A stretch of DNA of 64,000 nucleotides from positions 18,073,572 through 18,137,571 of the forward strand of contig CM064872.1 in NCBI GenBank assembly GCA_032719365.1, in the 5' to 3' direction. Origin of the DNA: Prinsepia uniflora. Its lineage: Eukaryota > Streptophyta > Magnoliopsida > Rosales > Rosaceae. Every line of letters starts with the position of its first letter. Position 1 is the first letter of the stretch. Below are positions 1-11,641 of this stretch, one piece after another. The translations under genes and the position numbers were made by a program. Below the pieces are notes generated by a model, which was not told the origin of the DNA, did no database searches, and saw only the letters and a program-made list of their open reading frames with translations.

Positions 1-1757
1 GATTGGGAGACCTGGTAGTAGGTAGGTGAGGGGGTCCTGGGCACCGAAGACATGTAATAGAGACCACCATGTTGTTTACCCAAGCCAATCGTCTTCCCCG
101 TAGCCAAGTCCTTCAAGACATAAAAGAGGGAAACATAATAACACAACAATTGAGGGAGTTAGTGACTTTACTAGCTGACATAAGATTCAAATGAAAAGAA
201 AGGACACATAAAACTTTGTTTAAGGTGATATGTGCATTGAATGAGATAATGCCAGTGCAGGTAATGGGAGCGGAAGAGCCCGTGGGTAAATTTACAGAGG
301 TGATGGGTGAGTGTGTGATATGAGTAAAAATATTAGGATCAGAAATAATGTGACCAGTTGCTCCACTATCCAAAATTCAAGATTGGGTAGATGCAAAATT
401 GATAAAGGCACGAGAAAAAAATTCGAACGAACCTACTGTATTTGAAAAAGTAGTAGAGTTACCAGTCGATTTTGTATTAAGAGCTATGATGGAATTGGCA
501 AGTTGTTGGAGTTGAGCTGGAGAGAGATCTGATAATGATGGTTGTTGGCAAGTGGTTGGAGCTGATGGAAATGAGGATGTGAGCCAGGAGTGATGTGCAT
601 TATTCAAAGAAGCATGAGGCATGTATAGCGCACCAGAAAAGGAAAGCATAGGAATAGTATGTGCGGGTCCATGTGATGCAAGGGAGTCTGATACCACCGC
701 ATGGGCTTGTGCAGGGCGCCCATCATGGTGTTGTTGACTTGGCTAGTTGGACCAACCATTGTGGGTCTCGTCGGCCTTGTCTGCCTTTTTCTTTCTACAT
801 CGTTCTTCAGTGTGGCCTCACTTATCACAATATTTGTAACAAAATTTTCTGGTTCTGCAATTTTCAATAGAATTTTCATTCTGATCAGAAAATTTACAGT
901 GTTCATTGGAGGAATTATTAGCAAAATTGTGTGGTTTATTCTGAACAGCAGCAGCAATGGAAAAATTATCAATAGGACCTTATGTCATTTGGAGCAGTGT
1001 TTCGTCTTGAATGAGGAGGGAATATTCTTGATGAATATTGGGCAACGGACTCATCATGAGAATATTATTGCGAACTCTATTGTAGGCATCATTGAGCCCC
1101 ATGAGGAATTGCATCATACGATCTTCCTCCATCTTTTTATTGTGTTCTATCATCTAATTGCAAGTAGGAGGTTTTCGATGGGCATCTAGATCATCCCACA
1201 GACCTTTTAGTTTGGTGAAATTGGCTGAAATTGGCATGCTGCCTTGTGTGAGAGAGGTGATGGTCTTTTGAAGGTGATAGATGGTTAGAGCATTTTCTTT
1301 GTGAGAATTGATCTCTAAAATCTTCCCATACTTGAGAATCAGTCTTGGCATGAACGACGACTTTGGCCAAATCGGGTCCGATGGAGTTTGCAAACCATGA
1401 GAGAATCATGTTGTTGCATTGATTCCATGAGGAGAATTTGAATGAATGCTTAGTTGGTGAAGGTGGTTGAATGGTACCATCAACAAACCCAATTTTGTTC
1501 TTAGTTGTGAGAGCATGAATCATGGATTTACTCCATGATGGATAGTTGGCTCCATTTAATTTAATTGGAAGCAATGAACAACCTGGATGATCAGAAAGGT
1601 GGATATGGTAAGGATTGAAGGAGTCCATTGATGATGTAGCTTTCAGTGTGGGTGGTGGTGGCTATTCTGCCATGGGTTTGGAAAAAAAAAAAGGGTAGTT
1701 GACTAATTTGGTTGAAAAGGTAGGTTGAAAAATTGGAATAGCGATTCTCTGATACCA
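1..1757 (-). pseudogene. Decayed Ty1/copia gag-pol (gag, zinc knuckle, protease, GAG-pre-integrase)
   Basis: On the minus strand the reading starts at 1628 with a copia-type gag. Motifs such as LNGANYPSW and FVDGTIQPP lie near the start, followed by W-rich UBN2-like motifs (LSWFANSIG, QVWEDFRDQFSQ). The frame shifts near 1190-1390. A zinc knuckle around 797-840 reads YCDK-stop-GHTEERC, so its first Cys is lost and it holds a stop. The copia protease motif DSGATGH starts at 373. At 1-125 the reading matches a GAG-pre-integrase segment (DLATGKTIGLGKQHGGLYY). Integrase, RT and RNase H would lie left of the window. A primer binding site complementary to initiator tRNA-Met (TGGTATCAGAG on the minus strand) is at 1747-1757. 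Several frameshifts and stops make it a dead copy. An Ale-like lineage is a guess from the short LTR. Confidence 0.85.
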
Positions 1758-1950
1758 TGTTAAATCTGTCAAATCACACAGTAAAGGATGTTGAGGCTTC
1801 ATAATCTTCATTCACATAATAACCAATATATGTACATTGGATAAAGACCTATTCTAGTAGGTTACAAAGTCAAACATCTTAATTAAAATGAAAGTAATAT
1901 TCATAATACTAGGAAAATAAATGTACAAATATATTTTCCTAATACATACA
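1758..1950 (-). repeat. 5' LTR of the copia element (about 193 bp)
   Basis: The LTR abuts the primer binding site at 1757 and ends, in element orientation, in CAGATTTAACA. The outer end is placed at 1950, where the minus strand begins TGTATGTATTAGG, so the LTR is bounded by TG...CA. The outer boundary is inferred from the TG/CA rule and typical copia LTR length. I could not check it against the partner LTR, which lies off the window. Confidence 0.55.
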
Positions 1951-2284
1951 AGAGATTTGGATTATACTTGTCCTACTTAATTGAAGTGAAGCATTATTGA
2001 TTAAAAAAAAAATCCTTCTTTCAATCTTTAGTTCAAATTAAGGTTGTCCAGTGGCTATGTATAGAGGCAGAGCTAGGGGACTCAGTTGGAGTATGGGCCC
2101 CACTTATTTTTTTATTTCTTTTATTTATATATAAAATATTTATTATATTTTAAATATTTATTATAGTATAATAAATGTTCTTAGATTGTTTATCTATTGT
2201 GCATAATTTTTTTACTTTTCTATTGTAATTTTGTATTAAATTTATATGTGTTATGTTATACATGATACTATACTAGCTAGTTTA

Positions 2285-2321
<37 letters not shown>

Positions 2322-3330
2322 CTAAATTTTAAATATTTTACTTTATTTAGCTTATTTGCCTATTTTGTTAATTTTTTTTTCTTTTCTTTCTTAATTATAA
2401 ATATTTCTAAATTATATTTACTTTATATTTCCAAAGGATTCAATTTTTAATTTCTATTTTCCTGTTTATTTTTTTTTTTCATTTATCAATGTTTACAATG
2501 ATAATAAATTTCTAAAGTTAATATTTTATTTGATTTAAGAGTATCAATATATGAATGAATACCAATGTTTATATAAATAAATAAAACAAAAATAAACCCG
2601 GAAATTTCTTTTTATTTTTGTTAGAAACCACCAAAAAATGGTCCTTGAAAATATATTAAAATGTGAAATTTTGAACAATATACTTGAAAATTTGTGATAT
2701 AACCTTTGCCACTAATTATGTAACCTTTGCAGCTTCCTCACCCCTATACTTTCTTTCATAATTGTAGCACATTTAGATATTAGTATATTAAGCTATTAAT
2801 GAGATATTAAATATTACACAATTGATATTAGATATCTTTGTTTTATTGAAAATATGGTAACAAAGAATAATAAGAATCATACCAGATTTGACCGTGTATA
2901 CCATGATGGCCTCATGAACACATTGATGGTGCATACTAGTATAGTGCTACTACAAATAAACTAGCAACAAATAACATAGCATGCAGTCAATAACAATCTT
3001 GCAAATTATTAGAAAACTTCTCGATTTTTGTTACGATAATAAAATTAAAATAATATGAATTTGTCACTGTACGTAATAGCCTAATATAATGTGAAAAGTG
3101 GATTATCTAAAATCCTTACTAAATAATTAAAACATCATCTCTAAACTAAAGTTGGGTGAGAATAGAAATTAAAACCAAATCATTAATGAGCCAAACAAAA
3201 TCAATTAGCTGTGATTCTTCAAATTCATTTCTGATCTATTTATGTAGCTTCTTTTTTTACTTGAATTACATGTTTTTAACACAAGATTAACTATAAATAA
3301 CCGCGAAGGGATGATAATATTTACAGCCCT
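1951..3330. other. AT-rich intergenic DNA with a (TA)n microsatellite
   Basis: No coding region is visible. A (TA)n run lies at about 2287-2318, and the rest is T-rich or A-rich low-complexity DNA. The 3' flank of the SAUR gene lies at 3240-3330. I looked there for the DST instability element known from some SAUR mRNAs and did not see its conserved blocks. Confidence 0.6.
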
Positions 3331-3840
3331 TTAAAATTGGTTTATCGTAAGCATTCTTGAGGGGCTGAGCAGCCTATAGGCACCACCACAACCGCCCTTG
3401 CTCATGCTTGAACTCAGACAACGAGCTGGGCTGCAAAGTATCAGCAACCCACAATTGGGAGTAGAAATATCCTCATTGCTCTCCATCTCCGCCAAAACCC
3501 TATAAAACAAGTTCACGTCACAAGGAAGCAAAATCGGACCGTCACAACTGTACCCGTATTCAGTTTCAGCATCATCCAATAGCATCTTGAACAGCGGATG
3601 ATTCGCAAATTGCGTTTTCACCACAAACCGTTGTCTTTCCGACCCCACGTAGACCGAAAAGCACCCGTCGGGAGCCACTTGGCCTTTGTTGTTCTTTCTG
3701 CTAGCGGAACAATGCCACGACTTGCTTCTTAGTAACGAGCCGAGTTTAAATTCTTTGATACTTTTTTCTCTTTGTAAACTGCATCGTCTCCACGTTTTTG
3801 CGATCAAGTTCTTCCTCCACTTTTCTTTTATGACATCCAT
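3331..3840 (-). CDS. SAUR-family auxin-responsive protein
   Basis: An intronless 169-residue ORF. Residues 1-55 form a basic N-terminal extension (RKNLIAKTWRRCS). Residues about 57-120 are the SAUR core: the GCFSVYVG motif, RFVVKTQFANHPLF, then EYGY and ILLPCDVNLFYRVLAEM. A Gly/Ser/Cys-rich tail of about 50 residues follows. SAUR proteins are small auxin-induced regulators; known members inhibit PP2C.D phosphatases and promote plasma-membrane H+-ATPase activity and cell expansion. The start is chosen at 3840 because the codon sits in a good plant context (ACCATGG) and the basic extension is typical of longer SAURs. The gene stands alone between repeats, with no SAUR cluster in the window. I see no frameshift or stop, so it could be functional. 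I cannot assign the exact subclade. Confidence 0.9.
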   Translation of the reverse strand: MDVIKEKWRKNLIAKTWRRCSLQREKSIKEFKLGSLLRSKSWHCSASRKNNKGQVAPDGCFSVYVGSERQRFVVKTQFANHPLFKMLLDDAETEYGYSCDGPILLPCDVNLFYRVLAEMESNEDISTPNCGLLILCSPARCLSSSMSKGGCGGAYRLLSPSRMLTINQF

Positions 3841-3931
3841 GGTTGAAACTTGAAATTAAACTGAAAGTTTGGAAGAAAATATGAAGGTCTGGATTGAGAG
3901 GAAGATGATGATGACCAAAGGGATTTGATGA

Positions 3932-3995
3932 TTTTTATATATGTGTCATATGCGTATGATTGAGAAGTTGAGATATGAGGGAGGGCTTTATAAAG
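3932..3995 (-). promoter_or_regulatory. Candidate TATA boxes of the SAUR gene
   Basis: Upstream of the start, the minus strand has CTTTATAAAG at 3986-3995, about 150 bp before the ATG, and ATATATAAAAAT at about 3932-3942, about 95 bp before it. The CT-rich stretch between them and the ATG looks like a 5' UTR. A CATATG E-box-like palindrome lies at about 3947-3952. Which TATA box is used cannot be told from sequence. Confidence 0.45.
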
Positions 3996-4031
3996 TGGAA
4001 AGCTCCATGCCCATATAAATACTGCTATCAA

Positions 4032-6660
4032 GACGGGAGATTGTCAACTCTTATAGGCTGATAGATTTTGAAAAAAAACAAAAAAAAAACAAAACAAAAG
4101 ATATCAATTGTTTAAGGAAATCATATGGAGACAATGGAAAGGGCCACTTCCTTTTGTCTTCAACGGCAACATTTGCAAAGGATAAGTGGACAACAAGATA
4201 AGGGAAAAATAAATAACAATAGCAACATATGTTTGAATGCCTAAGTAAATAAAAGACGACTGATTTTAGGGAAAAGAAACATGTTTGGAGCTAATTAATT
4301 TAAGGTAAAGACCAAGAACAACATTATTTATAATATAATCATGTACTGTGTTTGTTTTTTTAATATAAAGTAGTATATTAATTCGGAAGTCAAAATGCCA
4401 CTTTGTAAGTGGTGGTAGGTTATATGTGAGCTTCTTGGAAGTAGTTGCTCAATCTCGAACCAACACCTGGCCAGATGCAAGCCCCAGAAATGAATTTCCC
4501 CATTACGCATGGTTTTTGTGTGCAACAAGTTCCATCATGGTCTTTGCTTAAATTAAAGGGGATTTATTATTTTAAACCAAATATGGCACACATTTCTGAT
4601 CCAGCTGCTCCGTGTGAACATTAATAAAAATCCTCATTTTTCTTGAGTTATATCAAATATTAATGAAAATAAACAATTTTAATAGATAATTAATATTTGA
4701 TTTATGGGCTCATTCGACATATATTAACTCTTTCTGTTTCAATAATAATAACAGAACGGCTTCAAAATAAAATACGTAATGGATTTCTTGATTATATGAC
4801 CCTACACATTGAAAGAAATTTTACTTATCCATACTATTAGTAACGAAAAGATAACGGAGGATCATGACACTCTTAATTATGATTTTTTGTTGTAATTTTT
4901 TTTATTGAAATCTATTTTTATTTATGTATATAGATGCATTTGAGGGGTATGAGTCTATTTTTATTTATGTATGTAGATGATTTGAGGGATATGGGTCGTA
5001 CGGCTTATTGCGTCCTTCTCATTAGAAGTATCTTTTTATATTTATTGATAAAATTTATTTGTACAGTTGGGTTTCTTCTACATCTAACATACCAATTAGT
5101 CCATTTAAAATTCGGATTCACGGTTTTTATTAATATAACTATTTTGTTGATATTTTTATCAATTATTTAATAAAAGAATTTAAATTTGATCTATAAAAGA
5201 TAATATCGATATTTAATTATGAATAACACTTCTTTTCAATATATTTTTTATAATATATATATATATATATATATATGTTTCAATGAGCCCCATCGTTCAA
5301 TAAAAAATATTATAAAAAATAGAAGCACGAGACAAATTGGATGATGGATGAGGCATTGCCATATGAAATTGGATGGCTGCCTGCCCTGCCATGTCATTGG
5401 GTGTCAGATGGTTCATCATACTGTTGTTGGAGTGCTCGGTCGAGTGTTGATGGAGTTCAATTTTCATTTGGTCTCTCCAATTAGCATAGGCAATTTCCGC
5501 ACGGCTTGCTCAAGTCACAAGGTATATATTTTCAGATTGAGATATGGATGATGCCGCATAATCTAAAATTTCTATTCTTCTTCTAGATAATTAAGGTTAT
5601 ATTGTTTATTTGTTTATTACTATTGTTAAAAAGGCTATTTGTTTGTTAAATATAACAAATATATTTTTTTTTTGTGAGACAGTAAATGTGTAAGCATATA
5701 GTCAAAGCACGTCTAGCGCTCTTCACCTTGTTCGAGCAAAGCTTGATATAGCCCTCAATTTGGGCATTTCCATTTCTAATGGGTTGGGGCAATTTTAAGC
5801 AGGAGGGTCAAACGCTAGCCCAAAGACTCTGGGCTCCTGACCCCTAACCAATATACACATGCAATTAATGAAAGGTTTTCAGGTGTCTTTTTTTCTTTTT
5901 CAAAGTGTACTTGTTTGGTTTGCTTTGTGCATTTTTTTATTAATCTAAGTTCAGAAAAATAGATTTAATATTGTTTTATTTTTTATATCAAATAAAATTT
6001 GTATAAAATTTATACATTATTATTATATTATATAAAAAAAATTAAGATTTCTACATTTGTATAAGAAAATAATTACGAAAAATTTGAGTTTTTACCCCTT
6101 ATTTCTCCTCATTGGAAACATAACAAATAATTTTGGACAAAATATCATGAACAGTGTCATTTGAGGGACTAAACCTTGCGTTCAATCTTTACTCTTGCCT
6201 CTACTACTAATCTTGCTCCAAAAAAATAAGTTGTATCTCAACAAAAATTAGAAGCAGTTTTTGAATGTGAGAATTGCTTGTGTATTTAACAAGAAAACAA
6301 ATTTGTAAGTATATCATATACCCAATCTAAACTTACTAGCTACTACCATACAATTTGGGGACCTCTCCGGTCGTTGTCAAAGGGGATAAATTGTCTTACC
6401 ACGAGGCACGAGCCTTGTCCATTTGGACTGTATTTCCTTGATGATGGCGTAATTAAGCAAGTGTCAATCAAAATCGTGGCGTGGAGATGATAAACATGCA
6501 TGATGCATCCCCCTTTCTGCCCATTAATCTACAAATGATGACCAGGTGAAAATAACCCAATCATTTATCAACAATTAATAACCTTCGGGTATTTGGTTGA
6601 TTGGTTATTTGATCTTGACAGTAATAAACTAATTTAAAAGGAAATAGGATAATGATGTTA
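4032..6660. other. AT-rich intergenic spacer, no gene seen
   Basis: Open frames here are short and show no recognisable domain. A (TA)n microsatellite lies at about 5253-5276. Around 5700-5850 there is a higher-GC block of unknown origin. Nothing else could be supported. Confidence 0.6.
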
Positions 6661-6979
6661 TCATGTCATTAAACATATATTAAAACTGGTCAATTTTGGC
6701 ACTGCTTATAGAGTAGTGCAGTGATCATTTTACCCTTATAATTTTGCTAATATTTTTTTGGTGTGAATAGCTATGTTACGTTTTTACCCTTCATGAATAG
6801 ATGGCTTAAGTTTGTGGCAGCCATTTCTTTCTTCTTCTTTGTTCGCGAAGCAACCAAAGATAATCACACTGTTCCATCTCAAACCTCAGACGATCCTCAA
6901 ACGATCAAACCTTTCATCCTAGTAGTGGTCATCATTCCCCTTTTCAGTTTAAAGAAGTCAATCGCTCTTTTTTTTCGAG

Positions 6980-7293
6980 TTGTTGCAGAAGGTAATTTTC
7001 GGATTTACATTTTCTTTGTCTTTGTTGTCGATCTTTATTATAAAATCCTCAAAACTTTTGAATCTGAAAGCCGCCCTTGGTCGCAAGGTTCACACAGCTT
7101 ATATCAATATTATCATCTCTCTCGAGAGAGAGCCCACATCTCGAAAAAGCATTGGCATCGGCGGCACCTCTAAGTCCAAGAACACAAAACCTCAATCGCG
7201 CACTCAGCCAGCTGCTGCCTCTTTGGGCTCGGCGGCCGTCCAACCCACCACTCTTATTTTGTACGGCTCTATAGACCTTAAAGGTATGTCCTT
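6980..7293 (+). other. Exon-like segment of unknown origin inside the Helitron-like element
   Basis: This stretch has open frames across a GC-richer block (137 codons from 6980). It contains a Ser/Lys-rich stretch (SRKSIGIGGTSKSKNTK) and Ala/Gln-rich residues. It is bounded by splice-like signals, with AAGGTAATTT near 6990 and AAAGGTATGT near 7282. A second exon-like piece with a donor (GAAGGTACAT) lies near 12630-12692. I recognise no family. It could be a captured gene fragment or the untranslated leader of a transcript. Confidence 0.25.
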
Positions 7294-7924
7294 CTTATCA
7301 CTTTGTATTTCTCATAAAATTTTCGCTTTGTTGTCTTTGCTTGATTTTAAAATTGAGTTTTGGGATTTAGAAATTCAAAATTGGGTTCTTTGATTTCTTT
7401 TATCGATTTTATGAATTGATATTTATTTGCATAACATGTTTTATGCAGTGAGAGGTTTCTCCTTTCTTTCTTCTTTTTATCTATTTTCTGCTGATAATTG
7501 AGATTTCTACTGGGTTCCACTGTTGGATTTCGCTGATGTCATGATGAGTATTGGGTTTTCTCTGTTGGGCTCTGTTTGTTTCTAGGGAAAATTTTATGGG
7601 TATTGTTAATTTCAGCCAAAGAAAGCTAAATTCCTGCAGTTTACGATGATCTTGGAATAAAAAAAAATTAAGGAACTTTCAATCCAAAACTCAATAATTG
7701 ACCCTTTTGCATTTAATTACTTCTCTTGGAATAACGAATGGAAAATTACGTGCTCGCGACATCATTTTGTTTATTGCTGGGTTCATCAATCCAGTTTTGT
7801 GTTTACGAATTCTTTCTCTTTGTTTTTTTTTAACAGTTTTGGAAGAACAATTGCCAAGCCAAAAATTTGTTTTCATAATTTTTAGTTTCGGTTCATGATT
7901 TAGTTATAGTAATGACTTGCACTC

Positions 7925-8090
7925 AAATTGTGGCTTTTGGTCTTAACTCTATGACTTCTCAAATTCGTCTGAACAAGTGTGGCTTATCATTGTAGTTGGT
8001 TGACTTATTCATCTTAACTCTAATGCTCGACTTATCAAGTGTGGCTTCTCAAATTCGTCTTAACTCTAATGCTCGACTTATTCATGTCTT
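7925..8090 (+). repeat. Short partial tandem duplication
   Basis: The phrases CTTCTCAAATTCGTCT and CTTAACTCTAATGCTCGACTT each occur at least twice within 165 bp, showing a local partial duplication of about 60-70 bp with divergence. No coding capacity. Confidence 0.5.
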
Positions 8091-10140
8091 TTTACCTGCA
8101 CTTTAGAAAGTATTGTAAACTCATTGGACTGCCAACTTGGTTGTTCATTACATGGTATCTTCAATGTGGTCCTTTAAGACATAGCGAAATTTAAACCTTA
8201 GGTACCTAAGAAACTTTATTTGATTTTGCAAATCAGTAAATCGACTGAGTGCATTGATTCAGTGTGATCTGTTTTGTTGGCGTCAATTGGTGGCACCTTC
8301 TTAAATAGCTGCTTACTTACTGGATCATACTGGAATTAATTTATTTCTTTTCCATTTTTAGTCACTGATCTTCACTTGCCAAAATATTTGTTGTATAATC
8401 TTCTATTTTCACATGCATGTGGTTAAGTCTTGCAACATTTGTTGTGACGACCCGTCCCGAATTAACAGGATTAATTAAGGATTAATTACGGATTAGAGAG
8501 ACTAATCGGAGATTAGACGAGAATTAGCGGACATTCGGGCGAAATGACGATTTTGCCCCTAGAATGGGCGAATCGTTGACTGTTCGTTCAGGCGGTCAAA
8601 TGGACTTTGGCCAATGATCGTGACGTAGTCCATGACGTCACGAGTTCATAGACAGATGGCACGCTCGATTCCGACGTTCGAGGAGAAAGTTATGACGTTC
8701 GAAAGTTCAAGGGCATTTTGGTAAATTGGGCCAAATGTTGACTTTTGACCCGAGAGGTCTGATGGCCGCGGGCCGAAGACCGTTACGTAGATCGGAATGA
8801 TACGAATCCGTAGACAGGCGGCACGTCCAATTCGGACGTTCGACGACGAAGTTACGGTTCACGGAAGTTCCCGATTACTATTCACAGTGACGCGTTTTAC
8901 GAGGAACTTTTGGACTTTAGTGGGCCCAGTTGCTTTTCAGCAACCAATGGATGAATGACAAGTGTCACTCATCCATTAGCTACCGTTCCACATACATGCA
9001 TATCATCCCTTGCATTTTGCATCGATCATTCCCATTTCAACCCACCAAACCCGATCCACCCTTCACCCAAAATCCAAACCCATGACCCTAGGACCAAGAC
9101 TGAGAGGCAGAGAGGGAGAAGAGGACCAGATGGAGGTGGCTGGACGGCCAGAACCGCCGTGGACGGCGGCTGGAGGAGACAAAACCGAGAGGTACTCGGT
9201 TTGCCCAATTTCCATTTTTAATTCGGGTTTTCCATTATGGTTTCTTGTTGGTGATTAGGAAGTGTTCAATAGGTCGTTGGGGACATTTTAGGAAGGTTTT
9301 GGTGGGGTTTAGCGGCTGAGACACCATGGGGGGCCAATCGGAAAAACAAGGACCGTGGGGGGTAATTTTTACGGATCGATTTAGGAGGTTTTGATTAGTT
9401 TTGTTGATTGGAATAGATAGGAAACTTTAAAATAGGAATTTAGGGATTAAAATGGGACAAAACGGATGAGATTTGAGGGTTGTAGGATCCTGGACCGGTC
9501 ACGCCGGTCCAGTTGCAGGAAACGAACCGGACCGGCTGGTCTGAACCGGGCGTCGCAGGGAAAAAGATGCACTGTGCAGTGGCACATGAGGCCCACGCGC
9601 AGTGCAATCCGAGGGTGCGTGTAGGCGCGTAAGGAAGAATTTGTGAGTGGTTCCAACATGTGAAATCATCTATTCGATGTAACGAACATTTTGGGACTGA
9701 TTTCGTGTCAATCGAATATCGTTTCGATATAGTTCGGGCTATCAGAAGGTTTAGGTTTGTGTTTAAAAATAGTTAGAAATACAGAAAATTACGGGGCTTT
9801 AGTGAGGGGTTATATAAGTAGTTAGTAACCCTCTAAATGAATTTGGACAGGTTTGGGAATCCCGGAGGCGACGTTTGACCTGGGAGACGGTTATGGCGCA
9901 CGTATCGAGGTGCGGCTTCGGACGGTCTGTGAGTGGACCCTTCTTTCGAATTCGATGCATGCATAAATGTTTTATAAGTGTTTTAATGTATGTTTGTGAT
10001 GCCATGAGTGCATTTGATTGTGGTAGCCTAGGATTTACATATTTGCACGTATTTCGAGATTTCCGATTTTATACGATGCGTATACGTTCTAGGTTTCCAA
10101 CGAGGGTTTAATAAATGGATTTTGGATTTAGAAAATATGT

Positions 10141-10525
10141 AACCGGGTGTGAGACCCAATTGATTTACGAACTCTCGGACTTGGAGTCCATTTGATTTGA
10201 CGAGGAATCGGACCTAGGGTCCATTTGAGCTATACGATCGGACCGAGGGTCCAGTTGGTTTACGATTCGGGTTTGAGGCCCAGTTAGTGGTACTATCAGG
10301 ATTGATGCCCTGTTGATTGATGATATCGGGCCTGAGACCCATTTAGTTGAGATTTCGGGCTTAAGGCCCCGTTGGTTGTGAAACCGGACTTGAGGTCCTA
10401 TTGAGTCATGGTTCGGGCTTAGGGCCCTGTTGATTGTGAAATCGGGCTTGAGTCCCAGTTTGATTTATGAAATGATTATTCGGGCATGAGACCCTGTTGA
10501 ACTGTGGATTTAGGCCGAGGCCTGA
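10141..10525 (+). repeat. Array of covarying mini stem-loops in LTR A
   Basis: About a dozen degenerate units of 35-45 bp each contain a small inverted repeat with a 3-6 nt loop. The arms change together between units: GGGT/ACCC (10145-10157), GGAC/GTCC (10177-10189), GGACC/GGTCC, CAGG/CCTG, GGGC/GCCC and AGGCC/GGCCT. A second group at 11020-11345 uses AGGG/CCCT, GGGG/CCCC, TGGG/CCCA and GGTT/AACC. The covariation is direct observation; function is unknown. Confidence 0.75.
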
Positions 10526-11620
10526 GAAATGGATTTGAATCGGATTCAAGGAATCCTGTTGAGATGAATCGGGTATGAGACCCAGTTGAAAAGTGATTTG
10601 AGAAAGAAAGAAAGTATTTGAAAATGAATGAACCCTCCATATGATTATATGGTCTCCTCCAACGTCGACCTGGAGAGTCACGATCCACAGACCAGAATGG
10701 GTATCCCCATAGGGATCCCGTTCCAGGAGTGGTGGTTACTTATGTTGTGGTCCTGAACCAGATTCCGGTGAGATGAGTAGACTAGATCCAAAGAGAGATC
10801 TCGGACTAGATCCAGAGATTGAGCCTCCCAGATGGAGATTCCTGGGAGAAGACTCGGAGTGAGACCCCGAGTAGTGTGCACACTAGTATAGATATGATAT
10901 CGTGACATTTATCGGGGATGTGTTCCTTAGGGGCTGTGTGTCCCGAGTTGGCATCTTCTCGGAAGTGCCGCGGATGGGTTATACGTATGACGGTACGTAT
11001 GAGATTTTATGGAAAAGTGATTTGAGGGCGGAGACCCTATGTTTTATGATTAGAAAGTGGTTTGCGGCTGCGACCCCGTATACGAGATTTGAGGGCGGAG
11101 ACCCTGTGTTTTATGTTTCAGAAAGTGATTTGGGGCGGAGACCCCGGTATTTGAAATTGTGAAAGAGATTTGGGGCGGAGACCCCGTTTGTGATATTTTG
11201 AGAATGGTTTTGGGCTGAGACCCACGTGACGTGATTTGGGCTGAGTCCCTAGTGATTTGACCTACGGGTTTGAGTTATGATTTCGGGTCGAGGACCCAAA
11301 TGAATTTATGGGTCATGACGGTTTATGGGAACCGGGCATGAACCCTTGAAAGGTTTTGATATGTTGATAAATGATGTTATGAATGTTTGATAAACGGTTT
11401 TGAATGCATGCATATGCTTTTATGAAGGGCATAAATGTCTTTAAGCGAAAATGTTTTTAATGAAATTATTATTTTTGTCCACTTACAGTTTTCGTGTTTT
11501 AATGCCCTGCAGGTTGATCGCGGATGCGGGCTGTAGCAGAGACGAGACATCACTCCCCTCCTCCTACGATCCTGATGCACTCTGATAGCCCCGACGAGGG
11601 CAGAGATGGAATCTTCCCTG

Positions 11621-11641
11621 GTCTGACACTTCGTGTCAGAC
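11621..11641 (+). repeat. Terminal hairpin of LTR A
   Basis: A perfect 9 bp stem, GTCTGACAC-ttc-GTGTCAGAC, lies 52 bp before the LTR end and is followed by GGGATCAGG. The same hairpin occurs near the 3' end of the other LTRs of this family. Confidence 0.85.

Noticed and set aside
3828..4031. 67-codon minus-strand ORF upstream of the SAUR gene
   Set aside because: It spans the promoter and 5' UTR and ends just past the SAUR start; no conserved content.
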